Shown: positions 1 to 4,844 of the stretch, one piece after another | Position numbering within the stretch: the stretch's first letter is position 1 | How the letters are laid out: the number at the start of each line of letters is the position of its first letter | Source of the DNA: an uncultured Gemmiger sp. | GTDB lineage: Bacteria > Bacillota > Clostridia > Oscillospirales > Ruminococcaceae | Length of the DNA: 7,113 nt | Reading direction: 5' to 3' | Assembly: GCA_959018215.1 (NCBI GenBank) | Contig: CAUEKL010000117.1 | Coordinates: forward strand, 1-7,113 | Translations under genes and position numbers: made by a program | Notes under the pieces: model-generated | What the model saw: the letters and a program-made list of their open reading frames with translations, nothing else | What the model was told of the DNA's origin: nothing | Databases searched by the model: none

Positions 1-18
1 GAGCAGGGATGGGGGCAT
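1..18 (-). CDS. Start of a third gene in the XRE operon (partial, unidentified)
   Basis: Reading the minus strand, an ATG at 18..16 follows the XRE regulator stop (36..34) by 15 bases. It is preceded by a very strong Shine-Dalgarno, AAAGGAGG at 34..27, with 8 bases between it and the ATG. Only six codons (MPPSLL) lie inside the window, so no function can be given. The close spacing after the regulator gene and the strong ribosome binding site argue for a real third gene of the same operon. The alternative is a chance ATG near a purine-rich stretch. Confidence 0.5.
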
Positions 19-33
19 GGGGCGGACCTCCTT

Positions 34-225
34 TCAGGATGGGGTAAACAGCTCTTCCAGAGGCGTTTGCAGCTCCTGACCCAGGCGGAAGGCCAGGGCC
101 AGGGTGGGGTCATACTTGTTGTTCTCGATGGCGTTGATGGTCTGGCGGGTCACGCCGCACCGCTTGGCCAGTTCCTCCTGGGAAAGGCCCAGCTCCTTGC
201 GCCGGGTTTTGATGATGTTTTCCAT
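34..225 (-). CDS. Small XRE-family helix-turn-helix transcriptional regulator (YozG/Cro-like)
   Basis: This 63-residue protein is essentially one HTH_3 domain. Residues 3-13 form the first helix (IIKTRRKELGL), 15-23 the second (SQEELAKRC), 25-35 the recognition helix (VTRQTINAIEN), and the NKYDPTLALAF segment at 36-46 leads into the last helices. This layout is typical of short one-domain XRE repressors of the YozG type that bind DNA as dimers. I chose the ATG at 225 because the longer open frame starts with 14 residues of low-complexity, non-homologous sequence. The gene begins one base after the stop of the upstream membrane-protein gene (TGA-T-ATG) and has no strong Shine-Dalgarno of its own, so translation is probably coupled. 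The protein has no ligand or effector domain. It most likely represses its own operon through the paired palindromes at 545-570 and 591-616. That link is inferred from position and symmetry. Confidence 0.93.
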   Translation of the reverse strand: MENIIKTRRKELGLSQEELAKRCGVTRQTINAIENNKYDPTLALAFRLGQELQTPLEELFTPS

Positions 226-226
226 A

Positions 227-523
227 TCAGTCGCCGTGCTTCTTCTTGTAGTACAGCAGCACCACAAAGTAGGTCATGGCGGTGACGCTGAGCTTGACGA
301 AGGGGTTGACCTCCATGGCTTCCACCCGGATGATGGAGGCGACAATGTCATACATCAGGGTCAGCACCACCACCAGCAGGGTGAAGGTGCTGGTCTTCCA
401 GACAATGAGTTTCTGCCGTTCATCGTTGGTTTTCAAGAGGGAAACCACCATGGAAACGTCCAGGGCGATCAGCCCCAGCAGAAAGAGGGCGAAGGGAATC
501 AGCAGCAGGGTGACGGTGCTCAT
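227..523 (-). CDS. Small three-helix integral membrane protein, operon partner of XRE regulator
   Basis: This 98-residue protein has three hydrophobic segments, at about 4-30, 43-63 and 76-92, and a basic C-terminal tail (YYKKKHGD) probably in the cytoplasm. Between segments 1 and 2 lies a polar loop, LKTNDERQKLIVWK. A DERQ loop followed by a lysine-bearing helix recalls small predicted membrane proteins (DUF2178/DUF3796-like) that are often paired with short XRE regulators in Firmicutes; I recognise the resemblance but cannot confirm the family. I placed the start at 523 because AAAGGAGG lies just upstream (centred near 534). The longer frame to 592 would begin inside the promoter and cover the operator. 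It is the first gene of the operon and is followed one base later by the regulator gene. Its function is unknown; a membrane sensor or anti-repressor role is possible but unsupported. Confidence 0.85.
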   Translation of the reverse strand: MSTVTLLLIPFALFLLGLIALDVSMVVSLLKTNDERQKLIVWKTSTFTLLVVVLTLMYDIVASIIRVEAMEVNPFVKLSVTAMTYFVVLLYYKKKHGD

Positions 524-544
524 AAGAAAACCTCCTTTGCGGTA

Positions 545-570
545 AAAATGTAAAACTCTTTTTACATTTT
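545..570. promoter_or_regulatory. Operator 1: perfect 11-bp inverted repeat over the predicted transcription start
   Basis: Left arm AAAATGTAAAA (545-555), spacer of four bases, right arm TTTTACATTTT (560-570); the arms are exact reverse complements. It begins two bases downstream of the -10 box and covers the predicted start site near 565, a classic position for a repressor. AT-rich DNA stands out here against the GC-rich surroundings. The likely binder is the XRE protein encoded in the same operon (inference). A hairpin in the RNA leader is an alternative reading, but the start site falls inside the palindrome, which makes a DNA-level role more likely. Confidence 0.78.
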
Positions 571-571
571 C

Positions 572-600
572 ATTGTACGGGAGAGGCAACAAAATGTCAA
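572..600 (-). promoter_or_regulatory. Sigma-70-type promoter of the membrane protein/XRE operon
   Basis: On the minus strand there is a perfect -35 TTGACA at 600..595, a 17-base spacer and a -10 TACAAT (5 of 6 consensus) at 577..572. The predicted transcription start is near 565, leaving a leader of about 40 bases before the ATG at 523. It lies between two palindromes that overlap the -35 and the start site. Confidence 0.85.
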
Positions 601-616
601 GATGTTTTTACATTTT
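591..616. promoter_or_regulatory. Operator 2: second copy of the palindrome, overlapping the -35 box
   Basis: Right arm TTTTACATTTT (606-616) is identical to that of operator 1. The left arm, AAAATGTCAAG (591-601), matches the operator 1 arm at 9 of 11 bases, and the spacer is again exactly four bases. The two sites lie 46 bp apart start to start. The changed left arm, read on the minus strand, contains the -35 hexamer TTGACA, so the imperfection looks like a compromise between repressor and polymerase contacts. Confidence 0.75.
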
Positions 617-622
617 GGGGCG

Positions 623-656
623 AAAAAGACCCCGGGCGGGGCTGGCCGTCCGGGGT
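623..656 (-). terminator. Rho-independent terminator of the transporter/regulator operon
   Basis: On the minus strand an inverted repeat with 7-bp arms, ACCCCGG (656..650) and CCGGGGT (635..629), encloses a GC-rich 14-base loop and is followed by CTTTTT (628..623). It lies 35 bases past the stop of the ModE-like gene and just before the operator/promoter of the next unit. A smaller hairpin with 6-bp arms (684..669) precedes it without a T-run. Position and shape fit an intrinsic terminator that insulates the XRE operon from upstream transcription. Confidence 0.72.
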
Positions 657-690
657 GTATGTGGGCGACAGGGAAAGGTCCCTGCTGTTT

Positions 691-1041
691 TCAGCTTTCC
701 GGCTTTTGGTGGGAAAATTCCTGCTGCCAGAGCAGGCGGTTTTCTTCGGCGCAGCGGTCCCGGAAGCGGGCGTAGGTATCCAGAAACGCCTTGCCCTGGG
801 GGGTCAGGTGACTGCCGCCCCCGGCGTGGCCCCCGGCGGCCCGCTGGGTCAGGGGATAGCCCAGGGCTTCCTCTGCTGTGCGCAGCAGCCGCAGGGCCTT
901 GGTGTAGGCCATGCCCATGGCCATGGCGGAGGCCCGCAGGGAACCGGTGTCCTCCACCCCCCGCAAAAGGCGGTAGGGACCGTCCCCGAAGAACTTGTTG
1001 CCGTTGTCGTCATAAAGATACACGCGGGTCACGGGCTGCAT
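691..1041 (-). CDS. ModE-like winged-helix molybdate-responsive regulator, DNA-binding domain only
   Basis: This 116-residue protein matches the N-terminal winged helix-turn-helix of ModE/LysR-type molybdate regulators. Residues 21-33 (GPYRLLRGVEDTG) are followed by the HTH at 34-55 (SLRASAMAMGMAYTKALRLL), then a segment around 57-67 ending in PLTQR, a glycine-rich wing at 70-76 (GGHAGGG), and LTPQGKAFLDTY at 79-90, a typical ModE sequence. ModE of E. coli continues into two TOBE/Mop molybdate-binding domains; here the protein ends soon after the first domain, so it lacks the known ligand pocket. The ATG at 1041 has AGGAGG about 8 bases upstream and lies 13 bases inside the end of the ATPase gene; the longer frame upstream is out-of-frame ATPase sequence. 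It is the last gene of the operon. It probably represses the operon through the palindrome at 3885-3908 (inference). Confidence 0.88.
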   Translation of the reverse strand: MQPVTRVYLYDDNGNKFFGDGPYRLLRGVEDTGSLRASAMAMGMAYTKALRLLRTAEEALGYPLTQRAAGGHAGGGSHLTPQGKAFLDTYARFRDRCAEENRLLWQQEFSHQKPES

Positions 1042-1835
1042 GGGACATCCTCCTCCTTCAGCATCACCAGATGGGATTGGCCGTTGTCGTCGGTGCAGCG
1101 GCGCAGGCAGACGGGGCCATAAATGCGGGACAAGGCGGCGGTGAGGGTCTCGTCGCTGTCGGTGCCCGGGTGGACCAGACCGGCCGCCCGGCCCTCCTCC
1201 ACCAGCAGCAGGGCGTCGCAGAAGTTGAGGGCCAGGTTGGGGTCGTGCAGGCTCAGCAGCACCCCCCGGTCCCCTTGGGCGGTGAACTCCCGCAAAAGAT
1301 GCAGGGTGCGGTGCCGGGCCCGCAGGTCCAGGGCACTTTCCGGCTCGTCCAGCAAGAGCAGTTCCGCCCCGCCGGCCAGCGCCCGGGCCAGCAGACACAG
1401 CTGCTTTTGCCCTTCGCTCAACGTCAGGTAGCCCTCCCGGTCCCGCCCGGGCAGGCCCACGGTGGCCAGCATGGCGGAGGCCGCCCGGCGCATGGCCGGG
1501 GTGGGGGGCTGGAGCAGCCCCAGATGGGGGTTGAACCCCATGAGCACCACGTCCAGGGCACTCAGTTCAATGGAAAGCCCGCTGCGCTGGGGGATGTACC
1601 CGCACAGCCGGGCCAGGGCCTTGGGGCGCAGGCTTTCCAGCGCCTGGCCGTCCAGGGAGCACTGCCCTTTGTGGGGCAGGATGCCGCAGATGGCCTTGAT
1701 GAGGGTGGTCTTGCCGCTGCCGTTGGCTCCCAGCACCCCCAGCACCTGCCCGGCGGGCAGGGCGAAGGATAGGTCGTGGACCACCTCCCGGCCGTGATAC
1801 CCGGCGGTGAGGTGGGAGACTTGCAGTTGTTTCAT
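1029..1835 (-). CDS. ABC transporter ATP-binding protein (FecE/BtuD/MolC type)
   Basis: This 268-residue cytoplasmic ATPase powers the importer formed with the next two proteins upstream. The motifs are complete and in order: A-loop Tyr13 (TAGYHG), Walker A GANGSGKTT at 36-44, Q-loop Gln83 (GYIPQRS), signature LSEGQ at 139-143, Walker B LLLLDEP with catalytic Glu164, D-loop SALD at 167-170, and switch His197 (LSLHDPNLA). The signature has Glu where LSGGQ has its first Gly. Length and motifs fit the iron-siderophore/cobalamin/MolC subfamily. The ATG at 1835 overlaps the permease stop in an ATGA arrangement, which favours this start over a longer frame lacking homology. The substrate cannot be read from the ATPase alone. 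The ModE-like gene that follows and the divergent molybdenum hydroxylase favour molybdate or tungstate; an iron siderophore is the main alternative. Confidence 0.95.
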   Translation of the reverse strand: MKQLQVSHLTAGYHGREVVHDLSFALPAGQVLGVLGANGSGKTTLIKAICGILPHKGQCSLDGQALESLRPKALARLCGYIPQRSGLSIELSALDVVLMGFNPHLGLLQPPTPAMRRAASAMLATVGLPGRDREGYLTLSEGQKQLCLLARALAGGAELLLLDEPESALDLRARHRTLHLLREFTAQGDRGVLLSLHDPNLALNFCDALLLVEEGRAAGLVHPGTDSDETLTAALSRIYGPVCLRRCTDDNGQSHLVMLKEEDVPCSP

Positions 1836-2824
1836 ACTTTCCGGCCCTCCCGCACCAGCAGAAAGACCAGGAAGGGCGCCCCCAGCAAACTGGTAAAGAT
1901 GCTCACCGGCAGCTCGGTGGCGGCCACGCTGCGGGCCAGGATGTCCGCGGCGCAGAGCAGCGCCGACCCGCACAGCCCGCTCAGGGCCAGGGTGGGCAGA
2001 CGGCTGCCCCTGCACACCAGCCGGGCGGCATGGGGGGCCAGCAGCCCCACAAAGCTGACAAGGCCGGTCAGGCTGACCACCGCCGCCACCGCCAACGTGG
2101 CCGCCAGCAGCACCAGCAGCCGCAGGGCAGTGACGTTCACCCCCAGCATCCGGGCTTCGCCCTCCTCGGCACTGAGGAGCAGCACCTGCCGGTGCAGCGC
2201 GAACAGGGCCGCCACACAGACGGCACAGATGGCCAGGTTCACCGGCAGGGCGCTGGCTTTCACCCCGTTCAGGCTGCCCATGATCCAGTATTCGATGGAG
2301 GCCAGCTCCCGCTCCGGGTCGGCGGTGAGCTTGAGGGCCATGAGCACCGTCTGGGCCAGGGCATGCACCGCGATGCCCGCCAGCACGATGGTGCCGCTCT
2401 GCCCCCGGCGGTCAAGGGCCGAAAGCCCCAGGGCCAGCAGCACCGCAGCCAATGCGCCCCCGAAGGCGGCCAGGGTGACTTCCGCCGCCCCGGACAAAAA
2501 CAGAATGCCCGCGGCCGCCCCGGCGCTGGCTCCCGAGGACACCCCGATGATGTCCGGGGAGGCCAGGGGATTGCGAAAGACCGTCTGGTAGACGAAACCG
2601 CACACCCCCAGGGCAAAGCCGCCGCACACCCCGGTGAGGGCCCGGGACAGGCGCAGGGTGAGAAAGACCTGGCGCTGCATCTCATCCTGGAAGATGCCGT
2701 CCAGGGTCAGGGGATATTTGCCCACCAGCAGGCTGGCTACGGCCAGCGCCGCCACCAGAAGGGCAGCGGCGCTGAGCAGGACGGCCTCAGGCCGCCGGGT
2801 AGGTGAAATGGTAGAAGGTGTCAT
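1832..2824 (-). CDS. ABC transporter permease, FecCD/BtuC family (MolB-like)
   Basis: This 330-residue polytopic inner-membrane protein has about ten hydrophobic helices. Family hallmarks are LRLSRALTG at 57-65, NPLASPDIIGVSSGAS at 85-100, which includes the GVSSGAS motif common to FecCD permeases, the GLVSFVGLLAPHAAR segment (the L-loop region that contacts the ATPase), and the C-terminal ELPVSIFTSLLGAPFLVFLL. Two copies normally pair with two ATPases. The start at 2824 puts the first 38 bases inside the end of the binding-protein gene with only a poor Shine-Dalgarno, implying translational coupling; no better start lies downstream before the first membrane helix (residues 14-35). The gene ends in a 4-base overlap with the ATPase start. 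H. influenzae MolB, a molybdate/tungstate permease, belongs to this same family, so the fold alone does not imply iron or B12. Confidence 0.95.
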   Translation of the reverse strand: MTPSTISPTRRPEAVLLSAAALLVAALAVASLLVGKYPLTLDGIFQDEMQRQVFLTLRLSRALTGVCGGFALGVCGFVYQTVFRNPLASPDIIGVSSGASAGAAAGILFLSGAAEVTLAAFGGALAAVLLALGLSALDRRGQSGTIVLAGIAVHALAQTVLMALKLTADPERELASIEYWIMGSLNGVKASALPVNLAICAVCVAALFALHRQVLLLSAEEGEARMLGVNVTALRLLVLLAATLAVAAVVSLTGLVSFVGLLAPHAARLVCRGSRLPTLALSGLCGSALLCAADILARSVAATELPVSIFTSLLGAPFLVFLLVREGRKV

Positions 2825-3851
2825 AGTAGTTGCCCATCACGGCGTTGGCATCCTCGGTGCTCATGACCTCGGGATGCAGGATGGAAGCCAGCCAGACCGA
2901 ACCCAGAATGCCGCTGGGCACCGGGCTGTCCCAGGCTTCGGCGTCGCCGGGGATCTGGTAGACGTTGCCGTTCTGGACGGCGGTGCAGGAGGCCAGGGCC
3001 TCGTCGTTGAGAACGTCCTCACAGGTGTAGGAGGCGTCGGAAGCCAGGATGATGTATTCGGGGTCCCAGGCCAGGATCTGCTCATAGCTCACCTCGGCCC
3101 AGTAGGTGTCGGTGATCTCCGCCGCCACGTTCTGGCCGCCCGCCAGGCGGATCATGTCGCTCTGGTACATGGCGTCACCGGCGGTGGACAGCAGGTCGGA
3201 GTTGCCCGCCAGATAGACGGTGGGACGCTCCACGTCCGCCATCATGGTTTCCAGCTGGGCGGCCTCGTCGTCGGAGAAGGCCAGCAGTTCATCGGCCAGC
3301 TCGCTGCTGCCGGTGGCGGTGCCCACCAGAGAGATGGTCTCGGTCAGGAGCTCCTGGTCCTCGGGGTTGATGAGGAGCACCGGGATGCCCATGCCGGACA
3401 GGGTCTCGGCGGCATCCTTCAGCTTCAGGGGCAGGATGACCAGGTCGGGCTCCAGGGCGGCGCAGCCTTCCAGGTCAAACTCCTTGGCGGAACCCACGTT
3501 GGGCAGCTCCAGCAGCTGGGGGGCGCTCAGGGAATAGATGGGCCGGGTGTCGGCCTTGGCCTCAATGCCCACCAGCTTGTCGGTCTGGCCCAGGGCGATG
3601 AGCAGGCTGGTGGAGATGTAGTACCCGCTGACGATGCGCTGGGGCTCGGACTCGATGGTGACCGAACGGCCCGCCTGGTCGGTGACGGTGACCGGGAAGG
3701 CGGCAGCGGCTTCCTCGGGGGAAGCGGTGGCTTCGGTCTCACTGGCGGCCGGGGTCTCGGCGGTGGCGGTGCCGGTGGAAGCGGCCGGGGCACAGCCCAC
3801 GGCGCTCAGGGCCACCGCGGCGGCCAGCAGGAAAGACAACAGACGTTTCAT
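2787..3851 (-). CDS. Lipoprotein substrate-binding protein of a class III (BtuF/FhuD/MolA-like) ABC importer
   Basis: This 354-residue surface lipoprotein has a signal peptide with basic MKR, a hydrophobic core at 4-18 and a lipobox ending AVGC with the lipidated Cys20. Residues about 21-52 form a Thr/Ala/Glu/Ser-rich linker. The TroA-fold periplasmic-binding domain then starts with VTDQAGRSVTIESEPQRIV, the usual opening of iron-complex/cobalamin/MolA binding proteins. It continues with LEPDLVIL, the inter-lobe helix region and WDPEYIILAS near the second lobe, and ends in WDSPVPSGILGSVWLASILHPE. That last block resembles binding proteins often found beside Mo/W enzymes in Clostridia (from memory of the family). 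The ATG at 3851 has AGAGGAG about 8 bases upstream. It is the first gene of the operon, under the promoter at 3911-3939. The ligand is inferred to be molybdate or tungstate; a ferric siderophore cannot be excluded. Confidence 0.92.
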   Translation of the reverse strand: MKRLLSFLLAAAVALSAVGCAPAASTGTATAETPAASETEATASPEEAAAAFPVTVTDQAGRSVTIESEPQRIVSGYYISTSLLIALGQTDKLVGIEAKADTRPIYSLSAPQLLELPNVGSAKEFDLEGCAALEPDLVILPLKLKDAAETLSGMGIPVLLINPEDQELLTETISLVGTATGSSELADELLAFSDDEAAQLETMMADVERPTVYLAGNSDLLSTAGDAMYQSDMIRLAGGQNVAAEITDTYWAEVSYEQILAWDPEYIILASDASYTCEDVLNDEALASCTAVQNGNVYQIPGDAEAWDSPVPSGILGSVWLASILHPEVMSTEDANAVMGNYYDTFYHFTYPAA

Positions 3852-3884
3852 GGTGATTTTCTCCTCTTTCTTGGAATTGCAAAG

Positions 3885-3908
3885 CGTTGTAGTTCAAAAA
3901 CTACAACG
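3885..3908. promoter_or_regulatory. Palindromic operator, probable ModE-like binding site
   Basis: This is a perfect inverted repeat, CGTTGTAGTT (3885-3894) and AACTACAACG (3899-3908), around a four-base spacer. It starts two bases downstream of the -10 of the transporter promoter and covers the predicted start near 3904, as expected for a repressor. The outer CGTT...AACG ends recall ModE/TunR-type sites (CGTTAT-like half sites) of other bacteria. An extra half site, TTGTAG, lies at 3912-3917 over the -10. Binding by the ModE-like protein of the same operon is inferred from symmetry, position and gene content. Confidence 0.72.
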
Positions 3909-3910
3909 AG

Positions 3911-3939
3911 ATTGTAGCACAGATGGCTTTCGGTTTCAA
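3911..3939 (-). promoter_or_regulatory. Promoter of the binding protein/permease/ATPase/regulator operon
   Basis: On the minus strand there is a -35 TTGAAA (5 of 6 consensus) at 3939..3934, a 17-base spacer and a -10 TACAAT (5 of 6) at 3916..3911. Transcription should start near 3904, about 50 bases before the ATG at 3851. The palindrome at 3885-3908 directly abuts it. Confidence 0.75.
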
Positions 3940-3950
3940 TGAAAATGTGT

Positions 3951-3959
3951 TACTATAAT
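3951..3959 (+). promoter_or_regulatory. Probable -10 element for the molybdenum hydroxylase operon
   Basis: A perfect TATAAT lies at 3954-3959, about 87 bases before the FAD-subunit ATG. No good -35 is present at 16-18 bases upstream; the sequence there (around 3930-3937) is CGGTTT-like. That suggests a weak or activator-dependent promoter. It lies close to, and back to back with, the transporter promoter. An imperfect inverted repeat, ACTATA (3952-3957) and TATAGT (3964-3969), covers the hexamer. Confidence 0.5.
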
Positions 3960-4008
3960 GCTATATAGTGGCAAAATAGCGGGAAAATGCGGATTTTTGC
4001 CCAAAATA

Positions 4009-4027
4009 CGGCCCCAGCAAGGGGCCG
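4009..4027 (+). other. Stable GC-rich hairpin in the leader of the hydroxylase operon
   Basis: CGGCCCC (4009-4015) and GGGGCCG (4021-4027) are perfect 7-bp arms around a five-base loop, ending three bases before the AGGAG Shine-Dalgarno at 4031-4035. No T-run follows, so it is not an intrinsic terminator. It could affect ribosome access or mRNA stability. No known riboswitch, including the large Moco element, fits this short leader. Confidence 0.5.
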
Positions 4028-4045
4028 CGAAGGAGAAATGTTCCG

Positions 4046-4840
4046 ATGCTGAGCATCCAAAACTATCTGCGCGCCGAAAGCCTGGACCAGGCGTATCAGC
4101 TCAACCAGAACCGGCGCAGTCATGTGCTGGGCGGCATGCTGTGGCTGCGCCAGTCCGATATCACGGTGGGCACCGCCATCGACCTGTGCGACCTGGGCCT
4201 GGATACCATCCAGGAGACCCCGGAGGAGTACCGCATCGGGGCCACGGTGCCCCTGCGTAAGCTGGAACACCACCCCGGCATCGCCGCCCTCACCGGCGGC
4301 GCGGTGGAAGCAGCCCTCAAGGATATCGTGGGGGTGCAGTTCCGCAACATGGCCACGGTGGGGGGCAGCATCTGGGGGCGGTTCGGCTTTTCCGACGTGC
4401 TCACCGTGCTGCTGGCCGCCGACTGTGCGGTGGAACTGTACAAGGCCGGGCGCATCCCGCTGGAAACCTTCGCCGCCATGCCCTATGACCGGGACATCCT
4501 CACCCATGTGGTGGTGAAAAAGACCCCCGGCCCCATGGCCTATTCCGCCGTGCGCATCGCCCGCACCGATTTCCCGGTGCTGACCTGCGCCGCCTCCTGC
4601 CTGCAGGGGGAATACAAGGTGGTCATCGGCGCCCGCCCCGGCAAGGCCGTGGTGGTGCGGGATGAACAGGGCCTGCTCAAAAACGGCCTGACCCCTGAGA
4701 GCATCAAGGCCTTTGCGGACTACGCCGCCGAGACCGTGCCCACCGAGTCCAATTCCCGGGGCAGCGCCGAATACCGCACCCACCTGGTGCGGGTACTCAC
4801 CCAGCGGATGCTGTGCCGTCTGGCAGACAAGGAGGGCTGA
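4046..4840 (+). CDS. Molybdenum hydroxylase (xanthine dehydrogenase family) FAD-binding subunit
   Basis: This 264-residue medium subunit takes electrons from the iron-sulfur subunit to FAD and passes them to an acceptor. Visible family motifs are VLGGMLWL at 27-34 (the counterpart of the VAGGTDL flavin loop), then RNMATVGGSIWGRFGFSDVLTVLLA beginning near residue 100, which matches the second FAD motif (ATVGGN...SD) with Asp117. The family is usually about 270-300 residues, so this is a slightly short but intact member. The GRFGFSD variant of the second motif is one I associate with Firmicutes xanthine-dehydrogenase-like enzymes rather than E. coli XdhB. AGGAG at 4031-4035 lies 10 bases before the ATG. 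An earlier out-of-frame ATG at 4038 opens only a four-codon frame. The gene is followed four bases later by the iron-sulfur subunit. The substrate (purine, nicotinate or another heteroaromatic) cannot be decided. Confidence 0.93.
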   Translation: MLSIQNYLRAESLDQAYQLNQNRRSHVLGGMLWLRQSDITVGTAIDLCDLGLDTIQETPEEYRIGATVPLRKLEHHPGIAALTGGAVEAALKDIVGVQFRNMATVGGSIWGRFGFSDVLTVLLAADCAVELYKAGRIPLETFAAMPYDRDILTHVVVKKTPGPMAYSAVRIARTDFPVLTCAASCLQGEYKVVIGARPGKAVVVRDEQGLLKNGLTPESIKAFADYAAETVPTESNSRGSAEYRTHLVRVLTQRMLCRLADKEG

Positions 4841-4844
4841 ATTT

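Noticed and set aside
669..684. Hairpin CAGGGA/TCCCTG considered as the terminator of the ModE-like gene
   Set aside because: On the minus strand it is followed by a GC-rich stretch rather than a T-run. The hairpin at 629-656 with its CTTTTT tail is the better terminator.
573..1772. Long plus-strand open frame of 399 codons
   Set aside because: It lies opposite the ATPase and ModE-like genes and has low-complexity Gly/Gln/Arg/Pro composition without domains. Its start lies in the XRE promoter region. GC-rich coding DNA often leaves the opposite strand open.
1776..2806. Two plus-strand open frames of 271 and 258 codons opposite the permease
   Set aside because: They are Ser/Ala/Arg- or Gln/Gly/His-rich complements of a membrane protein with clear FecCD motifs.
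2634..3917. Plus-strand open frame of 427 codons opposite the binding-protein gene
   Set aside because: Glycine-rich repetitive translation with no recognisable domain and no ribosome binding site; it is the complement of a clearly functional lipoprotein gene.
3952..3969. ACTATA/TATAGT repeat as a second ModE operator
   Set aside because: The arms are only six bases, the spacer differs from the 3885-3908 site and the half sites point the other way relative to the ACTACAACG arm. It may simply reflect the AT-rich -10 region.
3970..4027. Possible riboswitch such as a Moco element in the hydroxylase leader
   Set aside because: The leader is under 90 bases and shows only short separate stems (GGCAAAA/TTTTGCC and the GC hairpin), too little for a Moco-type aptamer; no known riboswitch core was recognised.
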